A DNA stretch of 8,764 bases, taken from DASUZB01 sp035535495 (GTDB lineage Bacteria; Actinomycetota; CALGFH01). Positions 1 through 8,081 of this stretch are shown here, piece after piece (position 1 is the stretch's first letter; each line of letters starts with the position of its first letter). The stretch is taken from the NCBI GenBank assembly GCA_035535495.1, contig DATLQA010000147.1, positions 1-8,764 on the forward strand, read 5' to 3'. The notes beneath the pieces are model-generated. The model did no database searches and was not told the origin of the DNA. It saw nothing but the letters and a program-made list of their open reading frames with translations. A program made the translations under genes and the position numbers.

Positions 1-987
1 CGACCGGGCGCCGTGCAGCACGCCGTCCGCGCCGAAGTTCAGCGGAGCGCCGTTGTCGCCTGGGCCGGGTCCGCGGCCGCCGGCCTCCACGCCGACCAGC
101 CGGACCTGGTCGTCGACGAAGGGGGCGAACATCCCGGCGGCATTGGAGCCGCCGCCGACGCACGCGACCACCAGGTCGGGCAGCCGGCCGACGGCGTCGA
201 GCATCTGGCCACGGGTCTCCTCCCCGATGATCCGCTGGAACTCGCGGACCATCAGCGGGAACGGGTGCGGGCCGACCACCGAGCCGATCGCGTAGTGGGT
301 CGTCTCGACGGACTCCACCCAGTCCCGCAGGGCCTCGTTGATGGCGTCCTTGAGGGTGGCGGTGCCGGTGGCGACCGGGCGGACCTCGGTGCCGAGCAGG
401 CGCATGCGCACCACGTTGAGGCGCTGGCGGCGGGTGTCCTCCTCCCCCATGTAGACGACGCACTCCTGGCCGAGCAGGGCGGCCACCGTGGCGGTGGCCA
501 CGCCGTGCTGGCCGGCGCCGGTCTCGGCGATCACCCGCCGCTTGCCCATGCGCCGCGTCAGCAGGTGCTGGCCGAGCGAGTTGTTGAGCTTGTGGGCGCC
601 GGTGTGGAGCAGGTCCTCGCGCTTGATCCAGAGGTCGACGCCGAGCTCGGCGGAGAGCCGGCGCGCCTGGTAGAGCGGCGTGGGCCGCCCGGCGTAGACG
701 CGGCGCAGCCGGTCGAGCTCATCCCGGAAGTCCGGCGCGGCCATGGCCTCGGCGAAGGCGCCGGTCAGCTCGTCGAGCGCGGCCATCAGCACCTCGGGCA
801 CGAAACGGCCGCCCCACGGCCCGAAGTGGCCGCCCAGGTCCGGCGGGTGCGCGACCGGGAGCGCCTGGCCACCGGCTGCCAGGGGGCCGTTGGCCGTGGC
901 GCCGCCGGCGTCCGGCGGGACGCCGGGGGCGAGGCCCGCGGCGGTGCGGGTCGAGCCTGGCGGGCGCGGGCCGGCGGGCTCAGACAT
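1..987 (-). CDS. trpB: Tryptophan synthase beta chain, canonical TrpB1 type (3' end cut by window edge)
   Basis: TrpB is a pyridoxal-phosphate enzyme that joins indole, normally channelled from TrpA, to L-serine to give L-tryptophan. I read 329 codons without a stop before the window ends. Visible landmarks are the N-terminal GHFGPWGGRFVPE block (residues about 53-65), the PLP lysine K133 in HTGAHKLNN, the catalytic glutamate E155 in AETGAGQHG, and the phosphate-binding GGGSN at 278-282. The last visible residues, GVLHGARS, match a conserved stretch of canonical TrpB, so roughly 80-110 residues should lie outside. The ATG at 987 is the only plausible start. It leaves a Pro/Gly/Ala-rich extension of about 50 residues before the conserved fold. 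The first 8 bases overlap the end of the upstream trpB2, which suggests translational coupling. The identification is very secure; the extension is probably disordered. Confidence 0.97.
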   Translation of the reverse strand, partial: MSEPAGPRPPGSTRTAAGLAPGVPPDAGGATANGPLAAGGQALPVAHPPDLGGHFGPWGGRFVPEVLMAALDELTGAFAEAMAAPDFRDELDRLRRVYAGRPTPLYQARRLSAELGVDLWIKREDLLHTGAHKLNNSLGQHLLTRRMGKRRVIAETGAGQHGVATATVAALLGQECVVYMGEEDTRRQRLNVVRMRLLGTEVRPVATGTATLKDAINEALRDWVESVETTHYAIGSVVGPHPFPLMVREFQRIIGEETRGQMLDAVGRLPDLVVACVGGGSNAAGMFAPFVDDQVRLVGVEAGGRGPGPGDNGAPLNFGADGVLHGARS

Positions 988-2287
988 CAAGCAGGTTCCC
1001 GCTCAGGTAGTCCTCGTAGGCCTTGAGGTCGAAGTGGCCGTGGCCGCAGAGGTTGAACACGATCGTCTCGGTCTTGCCCTCCTCCTTGCAGCGCAGCGCC
1101 TCGTCGATCACGGTGCGGATGGCGTGGGCCGGCTCGTGGGCGGGCAGGATGCCCTCGGTGCGGGTGAACTGCACCGCTGCCTCGAACACTTTGGACTGCG
1201 GGTAGGCGACCGCCTCGATGTGGCCCTCCTTGGCGAGCACCGACACGATCGGCGAGTCGCCGTGGTAGCGCAGCCCGCCGGCGTGGATGGGGGCGGGCAC
1301 GAAGTCCGACCCCAGCGTGTACATGGGCATGAGCGGCGTCATGCCAGCCTGATCGCCGAGGTCGTAGTCGTAGCGGCCCTTGGTCAGGGTGGGGGCGGCG
1401 GTCGGCTCGGCCGCGATCACCCGCACCTGCGAGCGGCCGGCGAGCTTGTCGGCCAGCAGCGGGAAGGTGAAGCCGCCGAAGTTCGAGCCGCCACCCACGC
1501 AGGCGACCAGCACGTCGGGCTCCTCGCCGATCTTGGCGAGCTGCTTCTTCAGCTCCAGGCCGATGATCGTCTGGTGCAGCAGCACATGGTTGAGGACGCT
1601 GCCGAGCGCGTAGTGGGTGTCCTCGGCGCCGACGGCCGCCTCGACCGCCTCGGAGATGGCGATCCCCAGCGACCCTGGCGAGTCGGGCTGGGCTTCCAGC
1701 ACCGCGCGGCCCGCGCCGGTCTCCTCGCTCGGCGAGGGCACCACCGCCGCGCCCCAGGTCTCCATCATCGAGCGCCGGTACGGCTTGTTGTCATAGGAGG
1801 TCCGCACCATGTAGACGCGGCACTCCATGCCGAAGCGGGCGCAGGCGAACGCCAGGGCGCTGCCCCACTGGCCGGCGCCGGTCTCGGTGGTGAGCCGGTG
1901 GATGCCCTCGGCCGCGTTGTAGTAGGCCTGGGCCACGGCGGTGTTGGGCTTGTGCGAGCCGGCCGGGGAACCGCCCTCGTACTTGTAGTAGATGCGGGCG
2001 GGCGTCCCGAGCGCCCGCTCCAGGTCGAGCGCCCGGATCAGGGGGGTGGGCCTCCACAGCCGGTAGGTGTCGATCACCGGGCCGGGGATGTCGACCCACT
2101 GGTCGGTCGAGACCTCCTGCTGGATCAGGGCCATCGGGAACAGCGGCGCCAGCAGGTCCGGGGTGACCGGCTCGCGGGTCCCCGGGTGCAGGTACGGGCC
2201 GGGCGGGTTGGGCAGCGCGGGCATGACGTTGAACCATGCGGACGGGATCTCGTCCTCGGTCAGCAGCACCTTCCTCGGTTCGGCCAT
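980..2287 (-). CDS. trpB2: TrpB2-type tryptophan synthase beta chain (TrpB-like PLP enzyme)
   Basis: A 435-residue PLP enzyme of the TrpB2 branch (tryptophan synthase beta-like), which makes tryptophan from indole and serine and in studied examples works poorly or not at all with TrpA. The N-terminus differs from canonical TrpB: LPNPPGPYLHPGTREPVTPD near residues 25-44 and RPTPLIRALDLE at 79-90 are typical of the TrpB2 family. The PLP lysine is K113 in GSHKPNTA, where canonical TrpB has AHKxNN. The catalytic glutamate is E135 in TETGAGQWG, and GGGSN lies at 265-269. The C-terminus has NLCGHGHFD. Length is normal for the family. The ATG at 2287 is chosen because AAGGAGGGG sits 4 bases before it; a longer TTG start at 2305 would place that Shine-Dalgarno inside the gene. 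It follows trpC after 114 bases and overlaps trpB by 8 bases. Indole salvage or a backup beta subunit is likely; a related beta-replacement activity cannot be excluded. Confidence 0.95.
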   Translation of the reverse strand: MAEPRKVLLTEDEIPSAWFNVMPALPNPPGPYLHPGTREPVTPDLLAPLFPMALIQQEVSTDQWVDIPGPVIDTYRLWRPTPLIRALDLERALGTPARIYYKYEGGSPAGSHKPNTAVAQAYYNAAEGIHRLTTETGAGQWGSALAFACARFGMECRVYMVRTSYDNKPYRRSMMETWGAAVVPSPSEETGAGRAVLEAQPDSPGSLGIAISEAVEAAVGAEDTHYALGSVLNHVLLHQTIIGLELKKQLAKIGEEPDVLVACVGGGSNFGGFTFPLLADKLAGRSQVRVIAAEPTAAPTLTKGRYDYDLGDQAGMTPLMPMYTLGSDFVPAPIHAGGLRYHGDSPIVSVLAKEGHIEAVAYPQSKVFEAAVQFTRTEGILPAHEPAHAIRTVIDEALRCKEEGKTETIVFNLCGHGHFDLKAYEDYLSGNLLDV

Positions 2288-2301
2288 GTCCCCTCCTTGA
2301 C

Positions 2302-2333
2302 TCAAACGCTCGGTGGCCTCCGCCGCCCGATGC
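2302..2333 (-). repeat. 32-base repeat, copy 1, in the trpB2 leader
   Basis: This 32-base stretch matches 5516-5547 at 31 of 32 positions; the only difference is C at 2327 against T at 5541. On the minus strand it contains GGCGGAGGCCACCGAGCG followed by TTTGA. It ends 14 bases before the trpB2 start codon, directly upstream of the Shine-Dalgarno. CGGAGGCCACCG within it is a palindrome with one mismatch. The rest of the 2334-2401 gap shows only a 10-base palindrome, CGGGCGCCCG at 2376-2385, with no T-run that would make it a terminator. Function unknown; a shared leader element, binding site or dispersed repeat are all possible. Confidence 0.8.
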
Positions 2334-2401
2334 GCTGGCTTCCCTCGTCGCTCCTCTATCGTGCCTCGGTCCAGGCGGGCGCCCGGCTCCGGCCCTCCTC
2401 A

Positions 2402-3268
2402 CTAACGGCTAGCGGTGCGCGTCGGACCCACATCGCTATTCAACCGCGGCCGCGCCAGCCCAGGAGGTCGGCCGAGCAGGTCGGCCAGCATGGCGGCGGG
2501 GTCGTCGGAACGGACCAGCGACTCCCCGACGAGCACGGCGTCGGCACCGGCGGCCGCGGCGGCCACCACGTCGGCGCGGGACGCGATGCCGCTCTCCGCC
2601 ACCACCGTGGCACCCGCCGGGAGCGCATGGGCGACCTGGGCCAGCCGGCCCGTGTCGACCCGCAGGGTGGCCAGGTCCCTGGCGTTCACGCCCACCAGGC
2701 CAGCCCCGGCTGCCGCCGCCACCGCCGCCTCGGCCTCGGTGTGCACCTCAACCAGCGCGTCCAGGCCCGCCACGGCCGCCTCCGCGAGCAGGTCGTCGAG
2801 CAGCGCCGGCGAGAGCGCGGCCACGATGAGCAGCACCGCGTCCGCGCCCCACGCCCGCGCCTCCCAGACCTGGTACGGCACGGTCACGAAGTCCTTGCGG
2901 AGCAGCGGGAGCGCGACCGCCGCCCGGACCGCCAGCAGATCCTCCGGGCTGCCGGCGAAATGCACCGGTTCGGTGAGCACGCTGACCGCCGCGGCCCCGC
3001 CGCGCTGGTAGGCGGCGGCCAGCACGGCCGCGTCGAGGTCCGGCCGCAGCTCGCCCCTTGACGGCGAGCAGCGCTTGACCTCGGCGATCACGGCCATGCC
3101 CTGGCCGGCCAGGGCGGCCTGGAAACCCCTCGCGGGCGGCTGGTCGCCGACGCGGGCGCGCAACTCGGCCAGGGGCACGGCGGCCGCGCGTCGGTCGCTC
3201 GCCGCGCGAGCGTCGGACACGGCACGGGCGAGGAACTGGCTGGCGGGTGATGTCGGCACGCGGAGCAT
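2402..3268 (-). CDS. trpC: Indole-3-glycerol phosphate synthase
   Basis: A 288-residue cytoplasmic TIM-barrel enzyme that closes 1-(2-carboxyphenylamino)-1-deoxyribulose 5-phosphate to indole-3-glycerol phosphate with loss of CO2 and water. Active-site residues of the family are all present: E63 and K65 in IAEVKRCSPSRG, general acid K125 in LLRKDF, E174 in LVEVH, N195 in GVNARDL, and E225-S226 in VAESGI. The phosphate-binding end GADAVLVGESL is at 241-251. There is no fused TrpF domain. The start is the ATG at 3268, giving MLRVPTSPASQFLARAV. An upstream in-frame start at 3409 would run 141 bases into the kinase gene and is rejected. The ATG lies one base after the histidine kinase stop codon (TAGAATG) and I see no good Shine-Dalgarno, so translation probably depends on termination-reinitiation from the kinase gene. 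The last 20 or so residues (ARPRLNSDVGPTRTASR) extend beyond the barrel. Confidence 0.96.
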   Translation of the reverse strand: MLRVPTSPASQFLARAVSDARAASDRRAAAVPLAELRARVGDQPPARGFQAALAGQGMAVIAEVKRCSPSRGELRPDLDAAVLAAAYQRGGAAAVSVLTEPVHFAGSPEDLLAVRAAVALPLLRKDFVTVPYQVWEARAWGADAVLLIVAALSPALLDDLLAEAAVAGLDALVEVHTEAEAAVAAAAGAGLVGVNARDLATLRVDTGRLAQVAHALPAGATVVAESGIASRADVVAAAAAGADAVLVGESLVRSDDPAAMLADLLGRPPGLARPRLNSDVGPTRTASR

Positions 3269-3269
3269 T

Positions 3270-4789
3270 CTAGTGATCGGCGGGCCGCCGCCAACCCGAT
3301 TCGACCACCGCGGCGCCGTTGTGGGCGGCGGGCAGGCCGACCTGGCCAGAACTCCAGGTGGCCATGCCACGGCGCTGTGGCAGCAGCAGGCGGAAGGCGG
3401 TCCCGCCACCGGAGGCCTGCTCGGCGCGGATGGCGACGCCCATGGCGTCGCAGAGCGCCTTGACGATGGCGAGGCCGAGCCCGGAGCCGACGGTCCGGGT
3501 GCGGCGGTAGCGGGACCACAGGTAGCCGCGCTCGAACGCCCTCGGCAGGTCCTCGGGCGCGATGCCAGGGCCCTGGTCGACCACGGCCACCTCCACCCGG
3601 CCGTCGCCGAGGGCGCGGGCCGCCAGCGTCACCGGACGCCCTGGCGGGCTCGACCGGGTGGCGTTGTCGAGCAGGTTGTCCAGCACCTGGCGGAGGCGGC
3701 CGGGATCGACGTGCGCGGCGAGCGGCGGCTCGAAGAACTGCTCCACCGGCACGCCGCGGGTGCTGGCGCGGTCGGCCGCGGCCGCGGCGGCCTCGCGCAG
3801 CACCGCGGCCACGTCCGCGTCGACCAGCGCCACGGCGAACTGGCCCCGGCCGAGGCGGGCGAGGTCGAGGAGGTCCTGCACCAGCCGGGCCAGCCGCAGG
3901 GTCTCGTCGTGAATGCGCTCGAGGCTGCGGCGCCGCTCCTCGGGCGTGTCGACGGTGCCGTCGAGCAGCGCCTCGGTGTAGCCGCGCACGGTGGTCAGCG
4001 GGGTCTTCAGCTCGTGCCCGACGCTGGCGAGGAAGGCCCGCTGCTCGGCCTGCTCGTGCTCGAGGGCGACCGCCATGTCGTTGAACGCGTCGGCGACCTC
4101 GGCCACCTCGTCGTCTCCCTGGACCGCGACCCTGGTGCCGAGATCACCGGTGCCGATGCGGCGGGCGGCGGCCACCAGCCGGCCCAGCGGCGCGGTGAGC
4201 CGGTCCGCGACCGCCCAGGCGACCGCGGCCGCGGCCACCACGGCGAGCAGGCCGGCGAGCAGGAGGCGGCGGCCGACCAGGCCGATCAGCTCGTTGCTCT
4301 GGCCGCTGCTGCGCTGGGCGAGCAGGACGGCCGCGGCACGGCGGCCCCCGGGAGGCGGCACCGGCCGGAACGCGTAGGCGACCCCGCCGCGGACCCCGGA
4401 CGCGGGCTGCCCGCCCACCACCATCGCGGCCAGGTCGACCCCTGGCACCGGAGCGAACGGGCCGCGCCGCACCGTGCGGCGCTCGGGGCAGGCGGGCCGG
4501 CGGGTCTTGCCGGCCACGTCGACCAGGTACAGCTCCGTGCCGACCGAGCGCATGGCGGTCGCGCCGACACACGGGCGGAAGCCGATGTCGGCGGTGGTCA
4601 CCGCCTCGGCCTGGGCGCTGAGGTTCGCTTCGAGGCCGCGGGCGGGGAGCAACCGCACCAGGGAGAGGGTGACCACGCCGATCAGCAGGGCGACCCCGGC
4701 GACGACCGCGACCAGCAGGCGGACCAGGCGGCCTCGCAGGGACCCGGAAGGGCCGCCGACGCGGAGCGGGACCGTCCGCACCTCGCCGG

Positions 4790-4793
<4 letters not shown>
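3270..4793 (-). CDS. Membrane sensor histidine kinase of a two-component system inside the trp cluster
   Basis: A 507-residue sensor kinase. Order: cytoplasmic N-terminus; membrane segment about 22-46; extracytoplasmic domain about 47-174; second membrane segment about 175-197; HAMP linker to about 245; dimerisation/phosphoacceptor domain with H260 in FLASVGHELKTPL; and an ATP-binding domain with the N box NLLDNA (373-378), G1 box DQGPG (406-410), F box AFERGY (419-424) and G2 box GSGLGLAI (436-443). All catalytic boxes are intact, so it should be active. The sensor domain matches no ligand-binding fold I recognise and contains two cysteines, C75 and C102, that could form a disulfide. After the usual end of the ATPase domain (about 471) there is a 36-residue tail rich in G, A and W that runs up to trpC. 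The ATG overlaps the response regulator stop (ATGA, 4 bases), so regulator and kinase are translationally coupled. The input signal is unknown; location suggests a link to tryptophan metabolism but does not show it. Confidence 0.95.
3279..3292 (-). other. Small GC hairpin just before the trpC start
   Basis: On the minus strand GGCGG-CGGC-CCGCC forms a perfect 5-base-pair stem with a 4-base loop. It lies within the last codons of the kinase gene and ends 10 bases before the trpC ATG, where a Shine-Dalgarno would be expected. It could restrict free initiation at trpC and make it depend on ribosomes arriving from the kinase gene. Short GC inverted repeats arise easily at this base composition, so significance is uncertain. 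Confidence 0.3.
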
Positions 4794-5500
<707 letters not shown>

Positions 5501-5515
5501 GGCGCCCGCCTCTAT

Positions 5516-5547
5516 TCAAACGCTCGGTGGCCTCCGCCGCTCGATGC
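5516..5547 (-). repeat. 32-base repeat, copy 2, in the response-regulator leader
   Basis: Partner of the repeat at 2302-2333 (31 of 32 identical). Here the minus strand carries the hexamer CGAGCG twice, 17 bases apart start to start; in copy 1 the first hexamer is CGGGCG. It ends 15 bases before the regulator ATG, immediately upstream of its Shine-Dalgarno. The remaining part of the 5548-5612 gap contains several short overlapping GC inverted repeats (around 5560-5582) but no T-run, so I do not call a terminator after the membrane protein gene, and I see no convincing -35/-10 pair. Confidence 0.8.
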
Positions 5548-5612
5548 TGGACCCGCCAGGTTCGGGCCTCCCGCACGGGCATGTTCGAGCGAGGTAAAGC
5601 TCCAGCTCAGCG

Positions 5613-6182
5613 TTAGTCTCCCTCCCAGGGTGGCTCGCCGTCGCCCTCGGCGACCACCGGCCGGTCGGGTGGGGCACGGAAGGCGGCGCCGAGCGCCGGC
5701 CATGCCGGACCTCGGCGGACCGCCTCGGCGCCCGCCGCCACCACCAGCAGCCCGCCGGCCGTGACCAGTAGCGGTCCCGCCCGGGGGGTGGCGACCCGCA
5801 GCGACCCCGCCGGGACGCCTTCCAGCTGGCCGCGCCTGGCCTGCTCGACTGCCTGGTCGCCCGCCCGTCCCGCGGCCGCCACCGCACCCACCACCAGCGC
5901 GCCGCCGAGCGCGACCAGTGCCAGCCCCACCACCACCCGGCCACGGCCGCGGGTGACCGCGATGCCGAGCACCAGGACCAGCACGAGCAGGGCGAGGCCG
6001 GAAAGCGGGGCCAGGTCGTTGCCGCTCAGGCCGGCGCCGCCGAAGCGGCCCTGGCCGAGCCCTGGCAGCTCGACCGCGCTGGACACCCGCGCCCACGGCC
6101 GGCTCGCGCCGGTGACCGCCAGCAGCACCCCGGCCAGCGCCGCGAGCACGCTGGCTCGCAAGGAAGCGCGGGCGCTAGCCAC
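5613..6182 (-). CDS. Trp-operon-associated actinobacterial membrane protein (TP_oprn / Trp_oprn_chp family)
   Basis: A 189-residue integral membrane protein of unknown biochemical role. It fits the small family found next to trp genes in Actinobacteria. I see four hydrophobic segments at about 9-27, 60-77, 83-104 and 137-153, the conserved-looking TGASRPWARV after the first segment, and LSGNDLAPLSGLALL leading into the second. The arrangement of two segments, a polar stretch (about 105-136) and a final segment, followed by a charged, proline-containing cytoplasmic or external tail, suits the family. The GTG start at 6182 overlaps the trpE stop by 8 bases; GGAGG lies 12 bases upstream inside trpE, a slightly long spacing. 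In most actinobacterial clusters trpC or trpB follows; here a two-component system comes next. Transport or sensing has been suggested only by its location; no function can be read from the sequence. Confidence 0.88.
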   Translation of the reverse strand: MASARASLRASVLAALAGVLLAVTGASRPWARVSSAVELPGLGQGRFGGAGLSGNDLAPLSGLALLVLVLVLGIAVTRGRGRVVVGLALVALGGALVVGAVAAAGRAGDQAVEQARRGQLEGVPAGSLRVATPRAGPLLVTAGGLLVVAAGAEAVRRGPAWPALGAAFRAPPDRPVVAEGDGEPPWEGD

Positions 6183-7683
6183 GGCCGCCGAGCGCCTCCG
6201 CGGCGGCGACCGCGCTGAGCAGGACCCGTGCCTTGGCCTCGGTCTCGCGCTCCTCGCGCTCCGGCACGGAGTCGGCCACCACCCCCGCGCCTGCCTGGCA
6301 GTAGGCCTGGTCGCCGACGAACACGCAGGTGCGGATGGTGATGCAGGTGTCCAGGTTGCCGGAGAAGTCGAAGTAGCCGACGCAGCCGGCGTAGGGGCCG
6401 CGGCGGTGGCGCTCCAGCTCGTCGATGATCTCCATGGCCCGCACCTTGGGCGAGCCGGACACGGTGCCCGCCGGGAAGGCGGCCGCGAACACGTCGAACG
6501 CGCTCACCCCGTCGGCCAGCTCCCCCACCACGTCCGAGACCAGGTGCATGACGTGCGAATAGCGCTCGACGCGCATGAAGTCGCCGACCTGCACGGTGCC
6601 GGGCCGGCACACCCGGCCCAGGTCGTTGCGGGCGAGGTCGACCAGCATGACGTGCTCGGCCCGCTCCTTCTCGTCGGCCCGCAGTTCCGCTTCGAGCGCG
6701 GCGTCGGCCGCCGGGTCGGGGTCACGTGGCCGGGTGCCGGCGATCGGCCGCATGGTGGCCGTGCCGCCCTGCACGGTGACCAGCACCTCCGGCGAGGACC
6801 CGGAGAGGGTCACCTCTGGCAGGCGCAGGAAGTACATGTAGGGCGACGGGTTGACCACCCGCAGGACCCGGTAGACGTCGAACGGGTCGGCCGCGGTCCG
6901 CAGCGTGAAGCGCTGCGACGGCACCACCTGGAAGATGTCGCCGTCGCGGATGTGCTCCTTGGCGATCCGGACCATCTCCTGGTAGCGGCCCGGGTCGAGG
7001 TCGCTGGTGGCCGGCGCCGGCGGGCCGGCCGCCGGCAGGGGCCGCACCGGCGCCGGCGCGGCCACCGACAGCCGTTCGGCGAGGCCGTCCAGGCGCCTGG
7101 CCGCCTCGGCGTACGCCTCCGGCAGGTCGTCGGCCTGGTCGACGACCACGTTGGCGACCAGGACGAGCCGCTGGCCGAGGTGGTCGAAGACCACCACCGA
7201 GCGCGGGAACACCAGCACCGCGTCGGGCAGGCCGAGGTCGTCCTCGGTGGTGTCGGGCAGCCGTTCCAGCTCGCGGACGAGGTCGTAGCCGAGGTAGCCG
7301 ACCGCGCCGGCGAACAGCGGCGGCAGGCCGGGGAGCGACGGCGAGCGGAAGCGCTCCAGCGCGGCGCGGAGCACCGTGAGCGGCGGCCCGTCGGGCAGGT
7401 CGCCTGGCGGGCTGCCGGTCCACGACACCTCGCCGCTCCGCGCCCGGAAGGTGGCGAACGGGTCGGTGCCGATGAACGACCAGCGTCCCCACCGCTCCCC
7501 GTGCTCGACGCTCTCCAGCAGGACCGACCCCTGCTCGCCACCGAGCTTGCGGAACGCGCCCACCGGCGTCTCGAGGTCGCCGAGCAGCTCGCGCCAGACC
7601 GGCACGACCGTGTACCGCTCGGCCAGCCGGGTGAATTCCTCGAGCGACGGCCGCAGCCCGGCCGTCAGCGCGTGCGAGATCAC
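6175..7683 (-). CDS. trpE: Anthranilate synthase component I
   Basis: A 502-residue cytoplasmic enzyme that turns chorismate and ammonia (supplied from glutamine by TrpG) into anthranilate, the first committed step to tryptophan. The N-terminal domain has the LLES motif at 55-58, whose serine takes part in tryptophan feedback binding in characterised TrpE, and NPSPYMYF at 278-285, also part of the inhibitor site. The chorismate-binding domain (about 230-490) shows IFQVVPSQRF, SGSSPE (294-299), RPIAGTRPR (312-320), the LVDLARNDLGRVC block (347-359), and AGTVSGSPKVRAMEIIDELE (405-424) followed by GCVGYFDFSGNLDTCITIRT. Feedback inhibition is therefore expected. The GTG start at 7683 overlaps the hisI stop (GTGA, 4 bases) with GGCGGAG about 10 bases upstream. 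Open reading extends upstream to 7950 but would lie wholly within hisI. No TrpG domain is fused and no trpG is in the window, so the amidotransferase must be encoded elsewhere. Confidence 0.97.
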   Translation of the reverse strand: MISHALTAGLRPSLEEFTRLAERYTVVPVWRELLGDLETPVGAFRKLGGEQGSVLLESVEHGERWGRWSFIGTDPFATFRARSGEVSWTGSPPGDLPDGPPLTVLRAALERFRSPSLPGLPPLFAGAVGYLGYDLVRELERLPDTTEDDLGLPDAVLVFPRSVVVFDHLGQRLVLVANVVVDQADDLPEAYAEAARRLDGLAERLSVAAPAPVRPLPAAGPPAPATSDLDPGRYQEMVRIAKEHIRDGDIFQVVPSQRFTLRTAADPFDVYRVLRVVNPSPYMYFLRLPEVTLSGSSPEVLVTVQGGTATMRPIAGTRPRDPDPAADAALEAELRADEKERAEHVMLVDLARNDLGRVCRPGTVQVGDFMRVERYSHVMHLVSDVVGELADGVSAFDVFAAAFPAGTVSGSPKVRAMEIIDELERHRRGPYAGCVGYFDFSGNLDTCITIRTCVFVGDQAYCQAGAGVVADSVPEREERETEAKARVLLSAVAAAEALGGRG

Positions 7684-8060
7684 CGCCGGCGCTCCGCCTG
7701 GCCCTCGCGCGCCGGGGTGACCGCGGGTAGCGGGGTGAAGAAGCAACTCCGCGCGCCGGTGTGGCAGGCCGCCCCGACCTGCTCGACGCGGATCAGCAAG
7801 GTGTCGCGGTCGCAGTCGACCGCCGCCGAGCGGACCAGCTGCACGTGTCCCGAGGTGTCGCCCTTGCGCCAGTGCTCCTGCCTGGACCGGCTCCAGAACC
7901 AGGTCCGCCCGGTGGTCAGGGTGCGGCGGACCGCCTCGGCGTCCATCCACCCGACCATCAGCACGGTGCCGTCGGCGTGGTCCTGGATCACCGCGCAGAC
8001 GAGCTGCTGGGCGTCGAACCGCAGGCTGGCGATGAGGTCCTTCAACACGGCATCTGCCAC
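7680..8060 (-). CDS. hisI: Phosphoribosyl-AMP cyclohydrolase (histidine biosynthesis)
   Basis: A 126-residue enzyme that hydrolyses the purine ring of phosphoribosyl-AMP, the third step of histidine synthesis, as a zinc- and magnesium-dependent homodimer. Signature blocks are LMVGWMDAEA (34-43), SRSRQEHWRKGDTSGH (57-72), DCDRD at 82-86 carrying the Mg aspartates and zinc ligand C83, and AACHTGARSCFF (97-108) carrying the other zinc cysteines C99 and C106. There is no fused HisE (pyrophosphohydrolase) domain. I chose the GTG at 8060 because GAGGAG lies 5 bases before it and the protein then has the usual length. A GTG at 8102 would add 14 residues encoded within a strong inverted repeat and is unlikely. 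It is the first gene of the trp cluster and overlaps trpE by 4 bases, linking a histidine gene to tryptophan expression; this linkage is common in Actinobacteria. Confidence 0.96.
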   Translation of the reverse strand: MADAVLKDLIASLRFDAQQLVCAVIQDHADGTVLMVGWMDAEAVRRTLTTGRTWFWSRSRQEHWRKGDTSGHVQLVRSAAVDCDRDTLLIRVEQVGAACHTGARSCFFTPLPAVTPAREGQAERRR

Positions 8061-8072
8061 GAGGACTCCTCG
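8060..8072 (-). promoter_or_regulatory. Inverted repeat covering the hisI Shine-Dalgarno
   Basis: CGAGGAGTCCTCG is a perfect 13-base palindrome around its central G. In RNA it can fold as a 5-base-pair stem CGAGG/CCUCG with loop AGU. It contains the hisI Shine-Dalgarno GAGGAG and its last base is the first base of the GTG start codon, so the folded form would hide the ribosome binding site. At DNA level it could instead be an operator. The geometry is exact, but regulation is inference. Confidence 0.45.
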
Positions 8073-8081
8073 AACGAGACC

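Noticed and set aside
2297..2305. TTGACTCAA palindrome between the repeat and the trpB2 Shine-Dalgarno
   Set aside because: Short, partly made of repeat sequence, and not shared by the second copy of the repeat, so likely coincidence.
2376..2385. Palindrome CGGGCGCCCG after trpC as terminator or operator
   Set aside because: Ten-base GC palindromes are expected by chance at this composition, and there is no following T-run.
743..3061. 772-codon open frame on the plus strand
   Set aside because: It lies opposite trpB, trpB2 and trpC, has low-complexity Arg/Gly/Ala/His composition and no recognisable domain; long antisense frames are expected at this GC content.
2402..3409. Longer trpC frame starting inside the kinase gene
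   Set aside because: The extra 47 residues are cysteine- and proline-rich, unlike TrpC, and overlap the well-supported kinase C-terminus.
5548..5612. Intrinsic terminator after the membrane protein gene
   Set aside because: There are short GC inverted repeats but no stable long stem and no T-run on the minus strand.
6175..7950. Longer trpE frame starting within hisI
   Set aside because: The additional 89 residues do not match TrpE and overlap hisI almost entirely; the GTG at 7683 gives a normal TrpE N-terminus and a GTGA junction.
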